Shown: positions 38,303 through 48,975 of the stretch, piece by piece
How the letters are laid out: every line of letters starts with the position of its first letter
Position numbering within the stretch: position 1 is the stretch's first letter
Origin: an uncultured Burkholderiales bacterium
GTDB lineage: Bacteria > Pseudomonadota > Gammaproteobacteria > Burkholderiales > Burkholderiaceae_C
Assembly: GCA_903896615.1 (NCBI GenBank)
Contig: CAITYM010000030.1
Span: forward strand, 1 to 64,000
Length of the DNA stretch: 64,000 nucleotides
Direction: 5' to 3'
The notes under the pieces: generated by a model
The model's database searches: none
The model's input: the letters and a program-made list of their open reading frames with translations, nothing else
What the model was told of the DNA's origin: nothing
Program-made: the position numbers and the translations under genes

Positions 38303-39591
38303 AAACATGGCTTAAATGGGTCTATGCTGAAGTTATTTTGGCCGTATCTTTTATTACCCTTGGTTTTCTAGGCCTGTTTTTTTTCTTTGACTTTGTGGAT
38401 GAGCTACAGTGGGTAAGAGGAGCGCAACAAGGTGGGTATCAGATCTCACATGCTCTGCTTTATGTCAGTTTGATGCTACCTAGTCATCTCTACGAGCTTC
38501 TTCCAATCACAGTGCTCATCGGTAGTATCTACGTACTCTCTCGCATGGCTCAAACGTCAGAGTTCACCATCCTAAGAACGAGTGGACTGGGCCCAGTCTT
38601 GGCTCTTAAAAGCTTAATTGGCCTTGGACTTGCCTTTACTGTGATCACTTTTTTGGTGGGAGATTATTTATCCCCCGCTTGTGATCGTTACGGACAGTTA
38701 CTGAAGTCTCAGTTCATGGGTCAAATCACCGTTGGGCGAACTGGGGCGTGGTTAAAGGAGAGGCAACAATTCACAAATGAGGCGGTGAATGTAGGCTCCT
38801 ACAGCTCTGAGGGAAAAATGAGCGGGGTAAGGATCTTTGAATTTGATAATATAGGAAGATTAATCTCTTTTACCCGAGCAGAGCGTGCTGAGTTTGAGAA
38901 AAATGAGGAGGCTTGGATGCTCACCAATGTTCAGCGTGATGAATTTGCGCCACAAAGCATAGTTGAGTCGGGACTAAAAAAGGAAAATGCTAAAAATGTC
39001 CCCTCTTCAACCCAAACTACAGGGCTCGCGCATTCTCTACCCCCGGCTCCTGTTGGTGATAAGGATGTGGGTGCCCTACTCAATCACGCTGAATTAGAAG
39101 ATCTTAATCTAGCCGCTTCTGTTGTACTCATTAAACTCAAGCAGCCAGTGTTGCCAGCTCAGCGCGTACGTCTAGATCGCTTAAGATGGCCCAACAGCAT
39201 CACACAAGAGATGGTCTCTGTTGCGCTTTTAAAGCCAGACAGAATGGGTACTCTAGACTTATTTAGGTATATTCAACATCTCAACCTAAACTCTCAATCT
39301 TCCCAACGCTACGAAATTGAGTTTTGGAAAAAGGTTTTCTATCCAATTAGTTGCTTGGTAATGATGGTTCTAGCTCTTCCCTTTGCATACCTTCACTTTA
39401 GAAGCGGCAACATAACAAGTTATGTGTTTTTTGGAGTAATGATTGGTATTAGTTTTTTCTTGCTCAATAACGTATTTGGCTATATCGGAAATATCAAACA
39501 ATGGGAGCCTTGGTTTGCAGCAGCAGCGCCAGGATTACTTTACACACTCTTTTCTCTTACAGCATTTGGTTGGCTGGTAATAAGGCAATAA
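38299..39591 (+). CDS. lptG: LPS export ABC transporter permease LptG
   Basis: LptF/LptG family; ATGA overlap with lptF. Confidence 0.88.
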   Translation: MKTWLKWVYAEVILAVSFITLGFLGLFFFFDFVDELQWVRGAQQGGYQISHALLYVSLMLPSHLYELLPITVLIGSIYVLSRMAQTSEFTILRTSGLGPVLALKSLIGLGLAFTVITFLVGDYLSPACDRYGQLLKSQFMGQITVGRTGAWLKERQQFTNEAVNVGSYSSEGKMSGVRIFEFDNIGRLISFTRAERAEFEKNEEAWMLTNVQRDEFAPQSIVESGLKKENAKNVPSSTQTTGLAHSLPPAPVGDKDVGALLNHAELEDLNLAASVVLIKLKQPVLPAQRVRLDRLRWPNSITQEMVSVALLKPDRMGTLDLFRYIQHLNLNSQSSQRYEIEFWKKVFYPISCLVMMVLALPFAYLHFRSGNITSYVFFGVMIGISFFLLNNVFGYIGNIKQWEPWFAAAAPGLLYTLFSLTAFGWLVIRQ

Positions 39592-39596
39592 ATTCA

Positions 39597-39968
39597 ATGA
39601 AAGCAATTGTTTTATTTGCACATGGGTCCAGGGATCCTTTATGGCACGGACCAATAAAAGCTATAGCGGCTAGGATCAAAGAGATAAGTCCGGCGCAGGA
39701 GGTGCGCTGTGCCTATTTAGAGTTAACCCCGCCCTCACTCATCCAAGTCGCAGAGGAACTAAGTACGCAGGGATGTACGCATGTACACATCACTCCGCTT
39801 TTTTTAGGGGTGGGCAAACATGCGCGGGAGGACCTTCCTCATTTAATCCAGGAGCTCAAGCATACCTATCCTCTCATCACTTTTACTTGCGCCAACTCTG
39901 TGGGCGAGGATAGTCGTGTTGTAGACTTGATAGCAGAGGTCTCTCTCTCTGCCTTGAATGTATCCTAA
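39597..39968 (+). CDS. Sirohydrochlorin chelatase CbiX-like
   Basis: MKAIVLFAHGSRDPLWHGPIKAIAARI...CAYLELTPPSL...ITPLFLGVGKHAREDLP. Confidence 0.85.
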   Translation: MKAIVLFAHGSRDPLWHGPIKAIAARIKEISPAQEVRCAYLELTPPSLIQVAEELSTQGCTHVHITPLFLGVGKHAREDLPHLIQELKHTYPLITFTCANSVGEDSRVVDLIAEVSLSALNVS

Positions 39969-40033
39969 TCAGACTATCCACTATTTCACTTTAAAGTGCA
40001 AACCCCCTCATAACTTAATTATCTAAGATACCT

Positions 40034-40064
40034 ACGCGTTATATGTAAAGTCTATAATACGCGT
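40034..40064. promoter_or_regulatory. ACGCGT repeat pair flanking a consensus -10 (TATAAT 40053-40058) directly before the ATG of the CysB-like gene
   Basis: ACGCGT at 40034-40039 and 40059-40064; TATAAT ends 6 nt before ATG 40065. Confidence 0.6.
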
Positions 40065-40991
40065 ATGAATTTGCATCAATTTAAGTTCATCCAAGAAGCT
40101 GTCCGAAGAGATTTAAATCTGACTGAGGTCGCACGTGTATTGCACACCTCCCAGCCCGGGGTTTCCAAAGCCATTTTGGAACTCGAAGAAGAACTGGGCA
40201 TAGAGATATTTGGCCGGCACGGCAAAAGATTAAAACGAGTCACCGAGCCCGGAGAGCATGTCCTCAAAAGCATCGAAATTATTTTGCGAGAGGTCAATAA
40301 TCTAAAAAATATTGGTGAAGATTACAGCGCAGAAGATAGCGGTACTCTATCTATTGCAACTACCCATACCCAAGCGCGCTATGTTTTGCCATTACCAGTT
40401 GCAAGTCTAAGAAAAAAATATTCCAAAATAAACGTAAGTTTGCATCAAGGCTCTCCTGGCCAAGTGGCCAAAATGGTGATCGAAGAAACAGCAGAAATTG
40501 GAATTGCCACTGAATCTTTGGTGGATTATTCTGAGCTTGTTACTCTACCCTGCTATGAATGGCAGCATGTCTTGGTTCTTCCCCCCAATCACCCTTTATC
40601 TACAAAGGAGTTGATTGAGCTTGAAGATTTAGTGCAATATCCAATCATTACCTATCACCCCTCTTTTACGGGTCGAACCCGCATCGATCAGGCTTTTATT
40701 GCGAAACACCTAACCCCTCGTATCGCCCTTGAAGCAATTGATTCCGATGTGATCAAAACCTACGTGCGCTTGGGTCTTGGTGTAGGAATTGTTGCTGAAA
40801 TGGCAGTCAAAGAAAGTGTTGACCAAGACTTAGTCGTTCGTCCAGGGGGCTTACTCTTTGGAACCAATACGGCAAGACTGGCTTTCAAACGTGGTTCGTA
40901 CCTGCGTAATTTTGTGCTGGAGTTCGCTGTTTTATTAAACCCTCAACTCAACAAAGCGTATATCAATGAAATGATAAACAAACCAGCTTAA
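40065..40991 (+). CDS. CysB-like LysR-family transcriptional regulator
   Basis: MNLHQFKFIQEAVRRDLNLTEVARVLHTSQPGVSKAILELEEELGIEIFGRHGKRL. Confidence 0.9.
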   Translation: MNLHQFKFIQEAVRRDLNLTEVARVLHTSQPGVSKAILELEEELGIEIFGRHGKRLKRVTEPGEHVLKSIEIILREVNNLKNIGEDYSAEDSGTLSIATTHTQARYVLPLPVASLRKKYSKINVSLHQGSPGQVAKMVIEETAEIGIATESLVDYSELVTLPCYEWQHVLVLPPNHPLSTKELIELEDLVQYPIITYHPSFTGRTRIDQAFIAKHLTPRIALEAIDSDVIKTYVRLGLGVGIVAEMAVKESVDQDLVVRPGGLLFGTNTARLAFKRGSYLRNFVLEFAVLLNPQLNKAYINEMINKPA

Positions 40992-41027
40992 TTTCAAACA
41001 ACTAGACCCAAAATTTAGTAGGCAAAA

Positions 41028-42188
41028 ATGACACCCGAAATCAAAACCAAATTACCAAATGTAGGTACAACGATATTTACGGTTATGTCTGCATTAGCAC
41101 AGCAAAAAAATGCAGTTAATCTGGGACAGGGATTCCCGGACTTTCACTGTGATCCCAAACTTATTAATGCGGTGTCTCAGGCCATGAACCAAGGACTTAA
41201 CCAGTACCCCTCTATGCTTGGGGTTCTTGAATTAAGACAAGCCATTGCAAAGAAAATACAAAATCTTTACAACACCACCTACGACCCCACCGATGAAATT
41301 ACTGTTACTGCTGGGGCGACCCAAGCGATCTTAAATGCCATTCTTGCAGTCGTCAAAACAGGTGACGAAGTTATTGTGCTGGAACCTTGTTACGACAGCT
41401 ATATTCCAAACATTGAAATGGCTGGCGGAACCCCGGTGCGAGTTCCACTTACGCCAGGAACATTCAGGCCCGATTTCGAAAAAATCAGTGCGGCAATAAC
41501 CCCTCGAACCAGAGCCATTATTGTCAACTCACCCCATAACCCTAGTGCGACGGTTTGGAGTGACCAGGAGATGAAAAAGTTGGAGGAGCTTTTAGCTCCT
41601 ACTCAAATTCTTTTGATAAGCGATGAGGTCTATGAGCACATGGTGTATGCGCCCCTCAAGCACTTAAGCGCATCGTGTTACCCAGGACTGGCTGAGCGGG
41701 CTTTCATCATTTCTAGTTTTGGTAAAACATATCACGTAACGGGATGGAAAGTCGCTTACTGTGTAGCACCGCCCCCGCTCACCACAGAGTTTCGAAAAAT
41801 TCACCAATTTAACGTCTTCACCGTCAATACTCCAGTTCAGTATGGCTTAGCTGAGTATATGAAAGATCCTAAACCTTATTTGGAGTTACCTAGCTTTTAT
41901 CAAAAAAAGAGAGACCTTTTTAGAGCAGGTCTTGCCAATACACATTTTAAAGTTCTTCCAGCACAAGGGACCTACTTCCAATGCGCAAGCATTGAAGACT
42001 TAAAAGTTGAAGAAAGGAATCTGAGTGAGGCTGATTTTTGCAAATGGCTAACATCGGAGATCGGTGTGGCAGCAATTCCGCTGTCCGCTTTTTATGCACA
42101 AGCTTTTGACCAAAAGACCATCCGCTTTTGTTTTGCAAAAAAAGACGAAACACTCCACACAGCGCTTGAAAGGTTATCCAAGCTTTGA
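41028..42188 (+). CDS. Pyridoxal-phosphate aminotransferase (methionine aminotransferase-like, class I/II)
   Basis: NLGQGFPDFHCDP, NSPHNPSATVW, ISSFGKTYHVTGWKVAY. Confidence 0.88.
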   Translation: MTPEIKTKLPNVGTTIFTVMSALAQQKNAVNLGQGFPDFHCDPKLINAVSQAMNQGLNQYPSMLGVLELRQAIAKKIQNLYNTTYDPTDEITVTAGATQAILNAILAVVKTGDEVIVLEPCYDSYIPNIEMAGGTPVRVPLTPGTFRPDFEKISAAITPRTRAIIVNSPHNPSATVWSDQEMKKLEELLAPTQILLISDEVYEHMVYAPLKHLSASCYPGLAERAFIISSFGKTYHVTGWKVAYCVAPPPLTTEFRKIHQFNVFTVNTPVQYGLAEYMKDPKPYLELPSFYQKKRDLFRAGLANTHFKVLPAQGTYFQCASIEDLKVEERNLSEADFCKWLTSEIGVAAIPLSAFYAQAFDQKTIRFCFAKKDETLHTALERLSKL

Positions 42189-42290
42189 TCAACTATTGAA
42201 GGCTGCGTTTAATCAATAGATTCACCCCTTACAAGGTAATTCTTCTTATCCCCGTTTGTGGGTTTGCACTCTTTGGTATGTGCCTGCGTT

Positions 42291-45200
42291 TTATTGCTGC
42301 AGTTGTGCCCAAGCCTTCTCTAAGCGCTTCACACTGACTGGTTGAGGTGTTTTAAGTTCTTGCGCAAATAGGCTTACCCGCAACTCCTCCAAAAGCCATC
42401 TAAATTCTGAAAGTCTCGCATCAGGTACACCTTTTCGGGCAACCCACTCACGCCAAAAAATTTGCTCAATGGTGCTCATCTGCTTCATACGGTCCAAATC
42501 ACGCGCTGGGTCTGAGCGCCATTTATCAAGCCGTAAAAATACTGCCTTTAAATATCTGGGTAGCTGTTGCAACTGGGAATAAGGTGTTTCAAGCAAGAAG
42601 TTTTTATGCATCAAACGTTGCAACTGAAGTGCTATATCACTTTGGACGCCAGCGTTTGACTGGGTGTCCTTGAGTTTGCGGGCGGCGCTTGAGAACTCTG
42701 TTAAAAGAGTTTGTACCAAGCGCACAATCTCGCTAGTAATGAGCGTTAAGCGCGTACGACCTTCTGCCAGGCGATCTAAGAAAGCTTGCTCATTTAGTGG
42801 CAAAGGCTCCATCATGAAGGTGCGCTCTAGGGCTAAATCAATAATTTGATGTTTTAAAGTTTCAATTGATATTGCCCCTGAAGTGGAACTTGCCCCCCCC
42901 TTTGCATTGGCCGTTTGCGCAGCAGTATCTAAGTTTTTCAGGGCCTGAGCAAAATTCATTACTAATGCAGATGACAACTCTGCATTATTTTTCTCTAAAT
43001 ACTTAATTGAATCTTTGATCTGCAAAGCAAAGAGCCTTCTGAGACCGATCCGGTGTTTTTGCTGAGCTATGCTTGGCTCATCAAAAACCTCAATCCGAAC
43101 GCTTATGATTTCATCTATTAGGGCAGGAAAACCAATTAAAGTTTGCTCACCCCGACGAATTTCTAAGAGTTCAGGTAACTCACCAAAACTCCACTGTGTA
43201 TAAGTTCCCATTTGGGAGAGTTCAAGCGTTCTCTCTAAATGGCCCGCTTCTTGAAAGGGCTTTATAGCGTTACGAGAATTGGTATTGTTAACTATTCCAG
43301 CTGATTTCTGGTTCAGGCCTGAGTTTGAGTTTGCATTGAACGAAGCACCACTTTTATTGTCTGATCCGCTAGAGCGACCAATACTTGCCGTCTCAACTGA
43401 GCTTTGAAGCTTTAGACTCGCTAGGGCTTGAAAGGCCCCCCTTGCCTGGGCTCCCAAATCTGCTTTTAAAGCGCCCAGATTTCTCCCCATTCCCAATTGA
43501 CGACCACTCTCACCCTCGACCCTGAAGTTCATGTAATGATGCGCGGATAAGGTTTCAACCTTAAAGTCCCCCCTTTTTACCTCAACCTGAGTTTGGGCAA
43601 CAACACACTTTACCAAAGCGTCAATCAGCGATCCGCGTCCAAAAATTTCTTGAACGCTCAGTTCTTGCGCAAAGCGGTGAGCAGTTTCGGGCAAAGGCAC
43701 CAAACGAGCTCTAGGCTTTTGATGCAGGCTCTTTAAAAGTGCAAGGATCTTCTCTTTCAACATGCCTGGGACAAGCCATTCAACACGTTCTTCACTTACC
43801 TGATTGAGCACAAAAAGTGGAACATTTACTGTAATACCATCACGTGCAGAGCCAGGCTCATGCAAATAAACGGCCGTGCAGTCCACTCCACCAAGCTTTA
43901 CGGTTTTAGGAAAAGCTTCGGTAGTGATGCCCTGTGCTTCATGTCGCATCAACTCATCCCGTGTTAAGAGTAACGGGGGTTGTGCACTGGTAAGGCATTC
44001 TTGTTTATACCAACGCTCTAAGGTGATCCCGTTGAAGACGTCTGCAGGAATTTTTTGATCATAAAAAGCAAAAATAAGCGCTTCATCCACCAATACATCT
44101 TGACGCCTAGACTTGTGTTCCAACTCTTCAACAATACGAATCATTTTCTGGTTAGCGGAGAGAAACGGAAGATTTCCAAGCCACTGCCCGTCCACCAATC
44201 CTTGACGTATGAAGATCTCGCGTGCTCCTTGAATATCGACCTTTGCATAGGGGACTCTGCGGCCGCTGTAAACAAGTAAGCCGTAAAGAGTAGCTCGCTC
44301 GAAAGCGCTCACCTCCGCTTTACGTGGATCAAACTTTGGATCTAATAGTTGTCGCTTTAATAGATGTGCGCCTAGGTCCTCTAACCATAAGGGATCGATT
44401 GCAGCAATTCCTCTCCCAAATAACCGAGTAGTCTCCACCAACTCGGCACAGACCACCCATCGATGGGTTTTCTTGGACAAATGTACACCTGGGTGTTTGT
44501 AAAACCTAATACCTCTGGCACCTAAATAAAAATCATGCTCATCACTTTTAAAGCCGATGTTGCCCATCAATCCGCTAAGTAGGGATTGATGCAACTGCTC
44601 ATAACTTGGGGCGTCGGTGTTGAGCTTCCATTTTTGCTCCTTAATCAACAATAGAAGTTGTGTGTAAACGTCTCGCCACTCCCTTAAACGCCTTATGCTT
44701 AGGAAATTTTGCTTAAGCAGTTGCTCATACTGGCGATTAGTGAGTTTATGGGTAATCTGTCCGTCTGCACCTCTCTCACTTCCTCGTTGCTCGTTCACCC
44801 ATTTCCAAATTTTCAAATATCCAGTGAACTCGCTTTTCTCATCCCTAAACTTCACATGTGCAGAATCCGCTGCCCCTTGTTGCTCCAAGGGACGATCTCT
44901 AACATCTTGAACACTAAGCGCTGAGGCAACTATCAAAACTTCAGCCAGCGACTGTCGTGAGCGGGCTTCCAAAATCATCCGCCCAATGCGTGGATCAAGC
45001 GGCAGCTTGGCAAGCTCTGCTCCAATTCGCGTCAACTCCAACTGCTCATCAACTGCCCCAAGTTCACCTAGTAGTTGATATCCATCTGATATCGCTTTGG
45101 GCTTTGGAGCCTCCAAAAAGGGAAACTCCTCTACCTGCCCAAACTTAAGTGACTTCATCCTCAAAATCACACTTGCAAGGGAGCTCCTAAGTATTTCAGG

Positions 45201-46568
45201 ATCTGTGAACTTAGCCCTCGCGTTAAAATCCTCCGAGCTGTACATACGAATACAAATGCCCTCAGCAACGCGGCCACACCTACCAGCACGTTGATTAGCT
45301 GCAGCTTGAGAGATGGGCTCGACCAATAGTTGCTCTACTTTGCTACGATAACTGTAGCGCTTCACACGGGCTGTCCCCAAATCAATCACAAATCGAATGC
45401 CCGGAACGGTAAGTGAGGTTTCAGCCACATTGGTTGCCAAAACAATACGAGGAGCACCGCCTGTTTGAAAAACCTTATCTTGTTCAGCCTGGGTTAATCT
45501 TGCGAACAAAGGGACCACCTCACATTGGCGCGTCAACGCTCGAGTGCTTAAATGAGAGCTCAGGTGGCCCAAAGCTTCTCGAATTTCGCGCTCCCCAGGT
45601 AAAAAAACCAAAATATCTCCCATGGATGGGAGAACTTGAGTAGCAAATTGAGGCAATTGTTTGATAGATTGGGCAGAGGATTCAAGGTTATTATTTATTT
45701 CAAGCAATTGAATTTTTTCAGCGCTCTCCTTCGCCTCCTCGCCAACTGAAGTTGACGCTTCAAGTTTTGGCATTGTTTGACTTGGCTTTGCAACCCATAG
45801 CTCATCGACTGCATCTGCTAAAGCTTCTAACCAACCGTAGTCCCGTGCCTCCTCAAAGGGTCGGTAACGCATCTCCACTGGAAACATTCTCCCAGAGACC
45901 ATAAGCACTGGGGCGGGTCCATCTTTAGTTGCGAAATGCTCTGCAAAACGGTTAGCGTCAATGGTTGCAGAGGTTACGATAACTTTAAGGTCAGGTCTCT
46001 GAGGAAGGATTTGTTTTAGATGTCCGAGCAGAAAATCAATATTTAGACTTCTTTCATGAGCCTCATCTATGATGATGGTGTCATAGCCCTTTAGTAACGG
46101 GTCATTTTGCGACTCAGCCAGAAGTATTCCGTCGGTCATTAGTTTGACGCGCGTTGAGGTACTTAATTTGTCTTGGAACCTGACCTTGTAGCCGACAATG
46201 TCTCCAAGGCTCGTTTTAAGTTCATCTGCAATGCGCTTAGCAACGGAGGTTGCAGCGATCCGCCTAGGTTGTGTGTGCCCGATTAGAAAATGACTAGGCC
46301 GGTTTGTCTTGCTTTCGTTTTGGGTTGGGTTCTTATTTTGGGCCTTACGCGCAGCACCCCTTCCAAGCGCTAGGGCCATTTTTGGAAGCTGAGTGGTCTT
46401 GCCGGAACCCGTTTCTCCGCATATGATCACTACTTGGTGAGTTTCGATCGCCTGCATAATTTCCCCTCTGCGCAACGAGACAGGCAAAGATTCGGGAAAT
46501 TCGATAGACAAAGGAGAAGAGACTTGCAAGTTTGGACCAAAGATGAGTGACAATTCGCAGGACAGCAC
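42291..46568 (-). CDS. hrpA: ATP-dependent RNA helicase HrpA (DEAH box)
   Basis: GETGSGKTTQLPK, DEAHERSLNIDFLLG, HrpA-type DUF3418 C-terminus; exact start uncertain. Confidence 0.92.
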   Translation of the reverse strand: MLSCELSLIFGPNLQVSSPLSIEFPESLPVSLRRGEIMQAIETHQVVIICGETGSGKTTQLPKMALALGRGAARKAQNKNPTQNESKTNRPSHFLIGHTQPRRIAATSVAKRIADELKTSLGDIVGYKVRFQDKLSTSTRVKLMTDGILLAESQNDPLLKGYDTIIIDEAHERSLNIDFLLGHLKQILPQRPDLKVIVTSATIDANRFAEHFATKDGPAPVLMVSGRMFPVEMRYRPFEEARDYGWLEALADAVDELWVAKPSQTMPKLEASTSVGEEAKESAEKIQLLEINNNLESSAQSIKQLPQFATQVLPSMGDILVFLPGEREIREALGHLSSHLSTRALTRQCEVVPLFARLTQAEQDKVFQTGGAPRIVLATNVAETSLTVPGIRFVIDLGTARVKRYSYRSKVEQLLVEPISQAAANQRAGRCGRVAEGICIRMYSSEDFNARAKFTDPEILRSSLASVILRMKSLKFGQVEEFPFLEAPKPKAISDGYQLLGELGAVDEQLELTRIGAELAKLPLDPRIGRMILEARSRQSLAEVLIVASALSVQDVRDRPLEQQGAADSAHVKFRDEKSEFTGYLKIWKWVNEQRGSERGADGQITHKLTNRQYEQLLKQNFLSIRRLREWRDVYTQLLLLIKEQKWKLNTDAPSYEQLHQSLLSGLMGNIGFKSDEHDFYLGARGIRFYKHPGVHLSKKTHRWVVCAELVETTRLFGRGIAAIDPLWLEDLGAHLLKRQLLDPKFDPRKAEVSAFERATLYGLLVYSGRRVPYAKVDIQGAREIFIRQGLVDGQWLGNLPFLSANQKMIRIVEELEHKSRRQDVLVDEALIFAFYDQKIPADVFNGITLERWYKQECLTSAQPPLLLTRDELMRHEAQGITTEAFPKTVKLGGVDCTAVYLHEPGSARDGITVNVPLFVLNQVSEERVEWLVPGMLKEKILALLKSLHQKPRARLVPLPETAHRFAQELSVQEIFGRGSLIDALVKCVVAQTQVEVKRGDFKVETLSAHHYMNFRVEGESGRQLGMGRNLGALKADLGAQARGAFQALASLKLQSSVETASIGRSSGSDNKSGASFNANSNSGLNQKSAGIVNNTNSRNAIKPFQEAGHLERTLELSQMGTYTQWSFGELPELLEIRRGEQTLIGFPALIDEIISVRIEVFDEPSIAQQKHRIGLRRLFALQIKDSIKYLEKNNAELSSALVMNFAQALKNLDTAAQTANAKGGASSTSGAISIETLKHQIIDLALERTFMMEPLPLNEQAFLDRLAEGRTRLTLITSEIVRLVQTLLTEFSSAARKLKDTQSNAGVQSDIALQLQRLMHKNFLLETPYSQLQQLPRYLKAVFLRLDKWRSDPARDLDRMKQMSTIEQIFWREWVARKGVPDARLSEFRWLLEELRVSLFAQELKTPQPVSVKRLEKAWAQLQQ

Positions 46569-46646
46569 GGCTGTTTTGAGCTCCCTATTATCTCAGCGTA
46601 GAACCTTGTCTAAGCTATTTTCTAACCACTTCGCAACAAATTGACA

Positions 46647-47996
46647 ATGTCAAACGTATTTAACTTTACCTTTGTTCCTTGGTTTCGCGCTGTTGCCCCT
46701 TATATTCATATGCACAGGGGGAAGACCTTCGTCGTGGCCGTATCCGGCGAAGCAATCGCAGCAGGCAAACTACCCAATCTTGTCCAAGATTTGGCGCTCA
46801 TTCACAGCATGGGAGTGAACTTGGTATTGGTTCACGGCTTTAGGCCTCAAGTGAATGAGCAATTACTAGCGAAGGGCCACATACCTAAATACTCTCACGG
46901 CATGAGAGTTACAGATGAGGTTGCGCTGGACTGCGCCCAAGAGGCTGCAGGTCAACTGCGCTACGAAATCGAAGCGGCCTTTAGTCAAGGATTACCCAAC
47001 ACGCCCATGGCGGGGGCTACCATGAGGGTTATATCCGGTAACTTCCTTACCGCCCGCCCTGTAGGCATTTTGGACGGAGTCGATTTTATGAACTCCGGCC
47101 TCGTGCGAAAAGTTGATGTTAAAGGCATTACCCAAACCCTCGCTGCAGGATCTCTCGTTTTAATGTCCCCTTTTGGTTTCTCTCCCACAGGTGAGGCCTT
47201 TAATCTTTCGATGGAAGAGGTTGCCACATCCGTATCTATAGCTTTGCAAGCTGACAAACTCATCTTCGTCACCGAAGTGCCAGGTATTCGCATCAATCCA
47301 TTCAGTATTGAAACTGAAGACAACCCAATTGATACCGAATTGCCATTGGACGCAGCAGAAAAGTTACTAAGCCAACTACCCCCTGCAACACATCCCCAAG
47401 ATATTGGTTTTTACCTCCAACACTGTGTTAAAGCCTGTAAATCTGGCGTTGAACGAAGCCATATCTTGCCTTTTGCTGTAGACGGAGCTCTTTTATTAGA
47501 GATTTACATGCATGACGGCATCGGCACCATGGTTGTGGATGAGAAATTAGAGAGCCTGCGCGAGGCAACTCACGAAGATGTGGGGGGCGTGCTTCAATTG
47601 ATTGAACCCTTTGAGCGGGACGGCACACTCGTTAAACGCGGTAGAAGCGAGATTGAACGCGATATTGAGCAGTACACAGTCATAGAACATGACGGAGTGA
47701 TTTTCGGATGTGCCGCACTTTATCCTTATCCAGAGCATAAAACAGCTGAAATGGCGGCGCTAACCGTCTCACCCCAGTCACAGTCTCAAGGAGACGGCGA
47801 GAAGCTTCTCAAACGAATTGAAGCACGAGCAAAGTCAATGGGGTTGGAGAGCATTTTCGTACTTACAACAAGGACTCAACACTGGTTTGTCAAGCGCGGA
47901 TTTGTGATTGTGGATACAGAGTGGCTACCGCCTGCGCGCAATAAAAAATACAACTGGGACCGCAAAAGCATTGTGCTGGTCAAAAAGCTGGCATAA
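46647..47996 (+). CDS. argA: Amino-acid N-acetyltransferase (N-acetylglutamate synthase)
   Basis: Amino-acid kinase domain plus GNAT domain; MHRGKTFVVAVSGEAIAAGKLPNLVQDLALIHSMGVNLVLVHG. Confidence 0.92.
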   Translation: MSNVFNFTFVPWFRAVAPYIHMHRGKTFVVAVSGEAIAAGKLPNLVQDLALIHSMGVNLVLVHGFRPQVNEQLLAKGHIPKYSHGMRVTDEVALDCAQEAAGQLRYEIEAAFSQGLPNTPMAGATMRVISGNFLTARPVGILDGVDFMNSGLVRKVDVKGITQTLAAGSLVLMSPFGFSPTGEAFNLSMEEVATSVSIALQADKLIFVTEVPGIRINPFSIETEDNPIDTELPLDAAEKLLSQLPPATHPQDIGFYLQHCVKACKSGVERSHILPFAVDGALLLEIYMHDGIGTMVVDEKLESLREATHEDVGGVLQLIEPFERDGTLVKRGRSEIERDIEQYTVIEHDGVIFGCAALYPYPEHKTAEMAALTVSPQSQSQGDGEKLLKRIEARAKSMGLESIFVLTTRTQHWFVKRGFVIVDTEWLPPARNKKYNWDRKSIVLVKKLA

Positions 47997-48014
47997 AACG
48001 CACTGCGTATAAGC

Positions 48015-48575
48015 TTAATTTGCGGTGATATTGCTCGAGTTTTTATATGCTTTTATCTGTAATATTGCGATATAGGTCAATATCAATATAAAACAAATAT
48101 AAGACCAGTTTGCTATAGATCCGCCAAGGAACGTCCAGTCGACCACAGTGCAATCCCCACTGCCTTTGAAAATCATTGGGATTGCTCGTTTTAAGGGAAA
48201 ATTCTCTATCATGCCGTATAGATCTCTCCCACAACTCAAGGTCTCTGGGGGGAACCATTGAAGCCAACTTTGCCTTGCAGCTACAAAAGCTCCAAAAGCT
48301 GCGAGACACTGCGCCGTGACTGAGAACCCTAAAAGTACTCTAGGTCGGTTGATGAACCAACCTAAACCAGCACAAATGGCGATGAGTATGAGTGCATAAC
48401 GCTGCACAATACACATTGGGCAAGGCTCTAGTCCCAGTGATTCTTGTAAATAAAGGCCAAATGCTAGCAAGGATGTGCACGCAATAAAGACAAATGCACT
48501 TGCAACGCGAGGTTTAAAAAACAAATCAAAAGACATAGAAGAGCCTAACTTGTAACGATTATGCGAAAATAACAT
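48015..48575 (-). CDS. dsbB: Disulfide bond formation protein B
   Basis: [17 protein letters not shown] and later [10 protein letters not shown]; start may be internal MSFDLFF. Confidence 0.85.
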   Translation of the reverse strand: MLFSHNRYKLGSSMSFDLFFKPRVASAFVFIACTSLLAFGLYLQESLGLEPCPMCIVQRYALILIAICAGLGWFINRPRVLLGFSVTAQCLAAFGAFVAARQSWLQWFPPETLSCGRDLYGMIENFPLKRAIPMIFKGSGDCTVVDWTFLGGSIANWSYICFILILTYIAILQIKAYKNSSNITAN

Positions 48576-48651
48576 TATCTTCGCATCTCAACAAAAAATC
48601 ACGGGCCAGATTTGGATGGCCCTGATTTCCAAGCTTAAGGATTATGATTTT

Positions 48652-48927
48652 ATGACTCGCATGGTAAATTGCATCAAACTAGGACACGAAGCAGAGGGGC
48701 TAGATTTACCCCCCTACCCAGGTGAACTCGGCAAAAAAATTTGGACAAGCGTGAGCAAACAAGCTTGGGCTGAGTGGTTAAAACAGCAAACGATGCTAGT
48801 CAACGAGAACCGACTGAACCTAGCAGACCTTCGCTCAAGGCAGTACCTGGCTAGGCAAATGGAGAAGCACTTCTTTGGTGAGGGTGCGGACAGCGTACAA
48901 GGATACGTTCCCCCACCAAACGCCTAA
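48652..48927 (+). CDS. Probable Fe(2+)-trafficking protein YggX
   Basis: [41 protein letters not shown]. Confidence 0.92.
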   Translation: MTRMVNCIKLGHEAEGLDLPPYPGELGKKIWTSVSKQAWAEWLKQQTMLVNENRLNLADLRSRQYLARQMEKHFFGEGADSVQGYVPPPNA

Positions 48928-48975
48928 TCTTGAGATCGCCTCGCAGCATCAAATTAATAGGTAATAGGCACTCTT

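Noticed and set aside
42193-42219. CTATTGA/TCAATAG inverted repeat between aminotransferase and hrpA as terminator
   Set aside because: No T-run, only 7 bp, long loop; too weak to call.
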